Positions 13,339 to 16,652 of a DNA stretch of 16,652 bases are shown piece after piece. The DNA is from Desulfurococcales archaeon (GTDB taxonomy: Archaea; Thermoproteota; Thermoprotei_A; Sulfolobales; Ignisphaeraceae): assembly GCA_027037025.1 (NCBI GenBank), contig JALWBS010000004.1, positions 1 to 16,652 of the forward strand, written 5' to 3'. Under the pieces are notes generated by a model, which was given only the letters and a program-made list of their open reading frames with translations, was not told where the DNA came from and did not search any database. Position numbers and translations under genes: made by a program. How positions within the stretch are numbered: position 1 is the stretch's first letter; each line of letters opens with the position of its first letter.

Positions 13339-13447
13339 CTCATAGCCTCTACGTAGATACGTAATTCGGAAAACGCTTTCCGCAACCTCCGTTACCCACT
13401 TACCACCGTCACTATCCGTAGCTCACAACATCTCCCGAGGATCCTCA

Positions 13448-14449
13448 TCACCTTCTCCAGGGCGTGTCTAGTTCGAAGTACTCATCTCTTATCAAGGGTC
13501 TCCACCACCACTCGTTGTGCAAGTACCACTCGATAGTTTTTCTAAGACCCTCGATCCACGGTGTTCTGGGTCTCCAGCCAAGGGCCAGGATCTTATCGCC
13601 CTTCATGGCGTACCTCCTGTCGTGCCCCGGCCTATCCTCGACGTGTTTTATCAGCGATAGTGGCTTGTTCATGAGCTTGAGTATCGTCTCGACAACCTCG
13701 ATATTCCTCCTCTCGTTGAAGCCAGGAACGTTGTATGCCTCGCCCTTAGACCCCTTCCTCACGATTACGTCGAGTGCCTCGGCGAAGTCCTCTACGTAGA
13801 GCCAGTCCCTAACCTGATCACCCCTGCCATAGATCGGTATGGGCCTGTTGTGCAGAGCCCTTATGATGGTCTTTGGAATGAGCTTCTCAGGGTACTGATA
13901 CGGACCGTAGTTATTGCACGGCCTAACGATGATCACCGGCACTCCATAGGTTCTCCAGTAGGCTTGACACAGCAGATCTCCAGCCGCCTTGCTAGCAGAG
14001 TACGGGCTGCTGGGTCTAAACGGTGCTTCCTCGTCGACGGGCTCCCTACCCCACAGATCTCCGTAGACCTCGTCGGTGCTGATATGCACCAGCAGAGGTA
14101 CGCCTAGCTTTCTACAGGCCTCGAGCAGTGTGAAGACTCCGAAGACGTTCGTCCTTAGGAAGGGAGATGGCTCGTTGATGCTACGATCAACGTGGGTCTC
14201 AGCCGCGAAGTTAATGATCACGTCCGGCTCGAACTCCTTGACAACGCTCATCAGCTTCTCCTCATCACAAACATCAGCTTTTACGAACTTGAACCTCTTG
14301 TCGTTCCAAACATCGTGGAGATTCTCGATTCTACCAGCGTAGGTAAGCTTGTCGTAGACAAGCACCTCAGCATCGCTGTACCGCCTCAGTATGTACCGAA
14401 CGAAGTTGCTGCCCATGAACCCAGCTCCGCCGATGACGAGGTACCTCAA
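13448..14449 (-). CDS. rmlB: dTDP-glucose 4,6-dehydratase (RmlB)
   Basis: RmlB converts dTDP-glucose to dTDP-4-keto-6-deoxyglucose, the second step of dTDP-rhamnose synthesis, using bound NAD+. The 333-residue sequence has GGAGFMGSNFVRY at the N-terminus, AAETHVDRSI, the diagnostic catalytic TDE triplet (T125, D126, E127 in HISTDEVYG), YSASKAAGD (Y150, K154), RPCNNYGPYQYPEKLIP and RPGHDRRYA, all hallmarks that separate RmlB from other extended SDRs. Start TTG 14449 is preceded by GAGGT and is the only start that keeps the glycine loop. The DUF2283 gene ends 29 bases upstream on the same strand, so an rmlA-DUF4258-DUF2283-rmlB transcript is plausible. Confidence 0.95.
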   Translation of the reverse strand: MRYLVIGGAGFMGSNFVRYILRRYSDAEVLVYDKLTYAGRIENLHDVWNDKRFKFVKADVCDEEKLMSVVKEFEPDVIINFAAETHVDRSINEPSPFLRTNVFGVFTLLEACRKLGVPLLVHISTDEVYGDLWGREPVDEEAPFRPSSPYSASKAAGDLLCQAYWRTYGVPVIIVRPCNNYGPYQYPEKLIPKTIIRALHNRPIPIYGRGDQVRDWLYVEDFAEALDVIVRKGSKGEAYNVPGFNERRNIEVVETILKLMNKPLSLIKHVEDRPGHDRRYAMKGDKILALGWRPRTPWIEGLRKTIEWYLHNEWWWRPLIRDEYFELDTPWRR

Positions 14450-14478
14450 GCTACCTCGCCTCGATAACCACGCGTAGT

Positions 14479-14733
14479 CTATACCCGTGTTGTTGTAGGT
14501 GTTGTCCTCAGTATGTATTCTACTATGTCTCTTCTTGCTCTAGCTAGCTCTTTCACCACGTTTATCAACCCTCTTTTCGATGCGTAGTGTATCTCTATCC
14601 TAACGATCTCTCCTCTCTCACCATATCCTATCACTACGTCGTTGTCGAGCCACTCCTCATCCACAATCCTACCCCTCCCCAGCTCTACTACAAGGATATC
14701 GGCATCGGGATAGTACTTCAGCACTAGATCCAT
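14479..14733 (-). CDS. DUF2283 family protein (putative antitoxin-like partner)
   Basis: This 84-residue protein fits DUF2283: the opening LKYYPDADILVVELGRG, a central DNDVVIGYGERGEIVRIEI and ASKRG are in the family's order. The extended tail VVKELARARRDIVEYILR is predicted helical. DUF2283 genes in archaea and bacteria are commonly paired with DUF4258 genes, as here, and the pair has been considered toxin-antitoxin-like; function is not established. The ATG at 14733 lies inside the upstream DUF4258 gene (10-base overlap), so the two are coupled. Confidence 0.8.
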   Translation of the reverse strand: MDLVLKYYPDADILVVELGRGRIVDEEWLDNDVVIGYGERGEIVRIEIHYASKRGLINVVKELARARRDIVEYILRTTPTTTRV

Positions 14734-14993
14734 CTACCCCTCATCCTCCTACGCTCTACTAAACTACGTAGTTTAGAGCTGTATATAGCTGTGACAATCA
14801 CTATCTCATCACCCTTCTTCTCGTAGACGACCGCCAAATTCTTGGAGTAGTTCAGCGCTACGTACCTATCCGTGAGGGTGTCGTAGACCAACTCGTCCGG
14901 TTTGCTGATGGTGTTCGTTATATCTTCTTCCGATATCCCTAGCGATCGCAGATGCTTCTCCAGCTTCTCGAGAACGTGTTCGGTGAAGTGCAT
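14724..14993 (-). CDS. DUF4258 family protein (putative RelE-like toxin)
   Basis: This 89-residue protein matches DUF4258: FTEHVLEKL at the start, GISEEDITNTISKPDELVYD in the middle, then an antiparallel sheet RYVALNYSKNLAVVYEK and DEIVIVTAIYSS, ending in a basic tail RRRMRGRW. The layout is that of small RelE/ParE-fold toxins, although catalytic residues are not defined for this family, so toxicity is inference. It begins at ATG 14993, 33 bases after the rmlA stop with no separate promoter visible, and overlaps the DUF2283 gene by 10 bases. Confidence 0.75.
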   Translation of the reverse strand: MHFTEHVLEKLEKHLRSLGISEEDITNTISKPDELVYDTLTDRYVALNYSKNLAVVYEKKGDEIVIVTAIYSSKLRSLVERRRMRGRWI

Positions 14994-15026
14994 CTTCGTG
15001 TTGGGGCACGGTATGCTGAATCACCG

Positions 15027-16109
15027 CTACCACTCTACTGCCGCGTGTTCACCCACGATGAACTGCATACCTCTTGGTCTCCTATCTCTACGCTTAATCC
15101 TTGCGTTGGCTCCGATGAGGCTATCCACGATCCTCTCCCCCAGATCCTCCAGCACGACGTTGTCCATGATAACGCTGTTCTCAACCTCCACATTCACCAA
15201 CCTACAGTTGTCCCCCACGCTCGTGTAGGGACCCACGTAGGTGCTGGGCCCGATAACAGTGTTTCTACCGATGTACGCCGGGCCCCTCACAACACTACCA
15301 CTCTTGATAACAGCGCCCTCCTCGATGAACACCCGGCCCTCGATCCTAGCGCCCTCCTCAACCATGCCCTTCACGACGGTCTCGCGATACTTGTAGTCGA
15401 GGAGCAGTCGGTTAGCCTCCAGAATGTCGTTGGGAGTCCCCGTATCCTTCCACCAACCCCTAACAACCGCGCAGTCAACCCTCAAGCCCCAGTCGATGAG
15501 CTTCTGGATAGCGTCAGTAATCTCCAGCTCGCCTCTCCAGCTAGGCTTCAACGTCTCTATCGCGCGGAATATGTGGGGCGGGCGGAAGAAGTATACCCCA
15601 ACCAAAGCGTAGTTGCTCGGAGGCTCCTTAGGCTTCTCAACGAGTCTCCTAAGCCTACCCCTCTCATCGAACTCCGCCACCCCGAACTTCCTAGGGTCTT
15701 CCACCCACGTCAGCAACACCATTGCATCAGCATCGCTATCCGCAAACCTCTTAACGTACTCCCTGATACCCTCAACAAGTACATTATCCCCCAGATACAC
15801 AACGAAAGGCTCATCACCAACGAAGTCCTTGGCTATGTAGACCGCGTGAGCAAGGCCGTAGGGATAGCCCTGGTAGATATACGTTATCCTAACACCGAGC
15901 CAAGAACCATCGCCGTAGTACTCAACCACACGCTCAGGACCAAGCTCACCAAGAATAATCGCCACATCGCGAACACCAGCATCCCTAAGATCCTCCAGAG
16001 CCCATTGGGACACGGGTTTGCCAGCGACCTTAATCAACTGCTTAGGGCCCGTATGAGTCAAAGGACGGAGCCTAGTACCAAAACCACCATGAAGCAGAAC
16101 ACCTCTCAT
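15027..16109 (-). CDS. rmlA: Glucose-1-phosphate thymidylyltransferase, long form (RmlA-like)
   Basis: RmlA joins dTTP and glucose-1-phosphate to make dTDP-glucose, the first step of dTDP-rhamnose synthesis. The nucleotidyltransferase domain has GGFGTRLRPLT (8-18), GPKQLIKVAGKPV (21-33), IYQGYPYGLAHAV and VVYLGDNV with metal-binding D108. The C-terminal ~110 residues form hexapeptide-type left-handed beta-helix turns (GARIEGRVFIEEGAVIKSGS and GRNTVIGPSTYVGPYTSVGD), as in the long RmlA subfamily. One oddity is His in place of the usual Ala before the glycines (LLHGG). I prefer ATG 16109 (360 residues), which aligns with the family start and has GGTGG upstream; GTG 16130 would add seven residues and could be leaderless from CAAATACC at 16161-16154. 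Confidence 0.9.
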   Translation of the reverse strand: MRGVLLHGGFGTRLRPLTHTGPKQLIKVAGKPVSQWALEDLRDAGVRDVAIILGELGPERVVEYYGDGSWLGVRITYIYQGYPYGLAHAVYIAKDFVGDEPFVVYLGDNVLVEGIREYVKRFADSDADAMVLLTWVEDPRKFGVAEFDERGRLRRLVEKPKEPPSNYALVGVYFFRPPHIFRAIETLKPSWRGELEITDAIQKLIDWGLRVDCAVVRGWWKDTGTPNDILEANRLLLDYKYRETVVKGMVEEGARIEGRVFIEEGAVIKSGSVVRGPAYIGRNTVIGPSTYVGPYTSVGDNCRLVNVEVENSVIMDNVVLEDLGERIVDSLIGANARIKRRDRRPRGMQFIVGEHAAVEW

Positions 16110-16256
16110 TGAAATCGTCCCCACCTTCACTTTCGCGGAATCTTATTCGTAGAGGTATTTGAGGACACTGCCCACCGAGGCTAAGTTGTCGGATAATCAT
16201 CGTTATCTAGCGAAGCCCTTCTAAACGTGTTGTTGTAGCGATACGTGAAGAGATTG

Positions 16257-16263
16257 GGTGGAG
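16257..16263 (+). promoter_or_regulatory. Shine-Dalgarno for the GT2 glycosyltransferase
   Basis: GGTGGAG lies eight bases before ATG 16272 and fixes this start. Confidence 0.55.
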
Positions 16264-16271
16264 CTGGTACG

Positions 16272-16652
16272 ATGAGTAGGGTGGATACGGTCATCGTTTG
16301 GGTTAACTACAACAGCTCTAAGATACGGGACATCGTGCTGGAATCTCTGCATAGTGTTGCTGAGCTTGATCACGATCGGTGGCTATTGCTAGTAATAGAC
16401 AATGGGTCTAGCGATGGAAGTTTCGAGGAGATAAAGCGCTTCATAGAATGCCATCCCGTACTTAGGAACCACACTAAGATCATTCGATTAGGATCTAACC
16501 TAGGGTTTACAGGTGCTAACAATACCGCGTGGAGATACATTCTTGAAAGGCTTCCCGAAGCCAAGTACCTAGTCATGCTCAACAACGACGCTATAGTATA
16601 CCGCGATAGCCTTTCGAAGCTAATTGAGTACATCGAGTCCATGCCCCGTGCT
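16272..16652 (+). CDS. Glycosyltransferase family 2 (rhamnosyltransferase-like), 3' truncated by window end
   Basis: The first 127 residues of a GT-A fold family 2 glycosyltransferase are present, and the frame runs off the window. Visible signatures are VIVWVNYNSS (7-16), VIDNGSSDGSFEEI (41-54; the nucleotide-sugar-binding Asp), NLGFTGANNTAWRY (76-89) and LNNDAIV (103-109), where the second acidic position holds the metal/nucleotide. The NLGF.GANN and LNND forms are those of WcaA/rhamnosyltransferase-type enzymes. It is divergent from rmlA and probably uses a nucleotide sugar such as dTDP-rhamnose made by this locus to build a surface glycan or N-glycan; the acceptor cannot be told. Start ATG 16272 follows GGTGGAG. 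Confidence 0.88.
   Translation, partial: MSRVDTVIVWVNYNSSKIRDIVLESLHSVAELDHDRWLLLVIDNGSSDGSFEEIKRFIECHPVLRNHTKIIRLGSNLGFTGANNTAWRYILERLPEAKYLVMLNNDAIVYRDSLSKLIEYIESMPRA

Noticed and set aside
13445..13451. Minus-strand GTGATGA upstream of and within the rmlB end
   Set aside because: No CTGA box follows at a suitable distance on that strand.
14952..16112. Long plus-strand open frame of 386 codons opposite rmlA
   Set aside because: It is a shadow of the rmlA gene with low-complexity composition and no recognisable domain; rmlA has full motif support.

Overview
The window reads as a chromosome segment of a hyperthermophilic or thermophilic archaeon, most likely a Thermoproteota (crenarchaeal) lineage. 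The reasons are: archaeal TATA boxes about 25 bases upstream of start codons that would give leaderless mRNAs; heavy use of GTG/TTG starts and AGG/AGA arginine codons; two VapBC pairs of archaeal type; a short-form AlaX editing protein; a four-cluster ferredoxin-like protein; and a box C/D guide sRNA candidate. I cannot name the genus from sequence alone. There are no tRNA or rRNA genes, no insertion sequence and no CRISPR array.

Layout. 1-2537 (+): a YtcJ-type amidohydrolase followed 9 bases later by a Gfo/Idh/MocA oxidoreductase. 2607-3059 (+): a small one-helix membrane protein with a bPH_5-like domain, ending at a T-run terminator. 3107-3619 (+): a 16-cysteine ferredoxin-type electron-transfer subunit, convergent with and overlapping a (-) protein with an M23-peptidase-like fold. 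4758-5243 (-): an AlaX-S trans-editing protein. 5244-5837 is the only long stretch without an intact gene; it carries a promoter and what looks like a decayed gene. 5838-7634 (+): an Asp/Glu/hydantoin racemase overlapping a DUF917 protein whose C-terminus sits in another reading frame. 7637-8431 (-): a helical protein I do not recognise.

8637-16652 is a surface-glycan locus mixed with toxin-antitoxin-like genes. The (-) strand encodes a full dTDP-L-rhamnose set: RmlA, RmlB, RmlD and an RmlC-like protein. Also present are a (+) NAD-dependent sugar epimerase and the start of a GT2 glycosyltransferase. Glucose-1-phosphate would pass through RmlA to dTDP-glucose, then RmlB, RmlC and RmlD to dTDP-rhamnose for transfer by glycosyltransferases. 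Interleaved are two VapBC pairs (8637-9294 and 12635-13338), a DUF4258-DUF2283 pair between rmlA and rmlB, and a MNT nucleotidyltransferase without a visible HEPN partner.

The observations most worth a second look are a near-perfect box C/D sRNA antisense to the end of the epimerase gene (about 10395-10453), two apparent single-base frameshifts in otherwise well-conserved genes (DUF917 near 7500; epimerase near 9432), the toxin-like pair embedded between rmlA and rmlB, and the gene remnant at 5475-5757.
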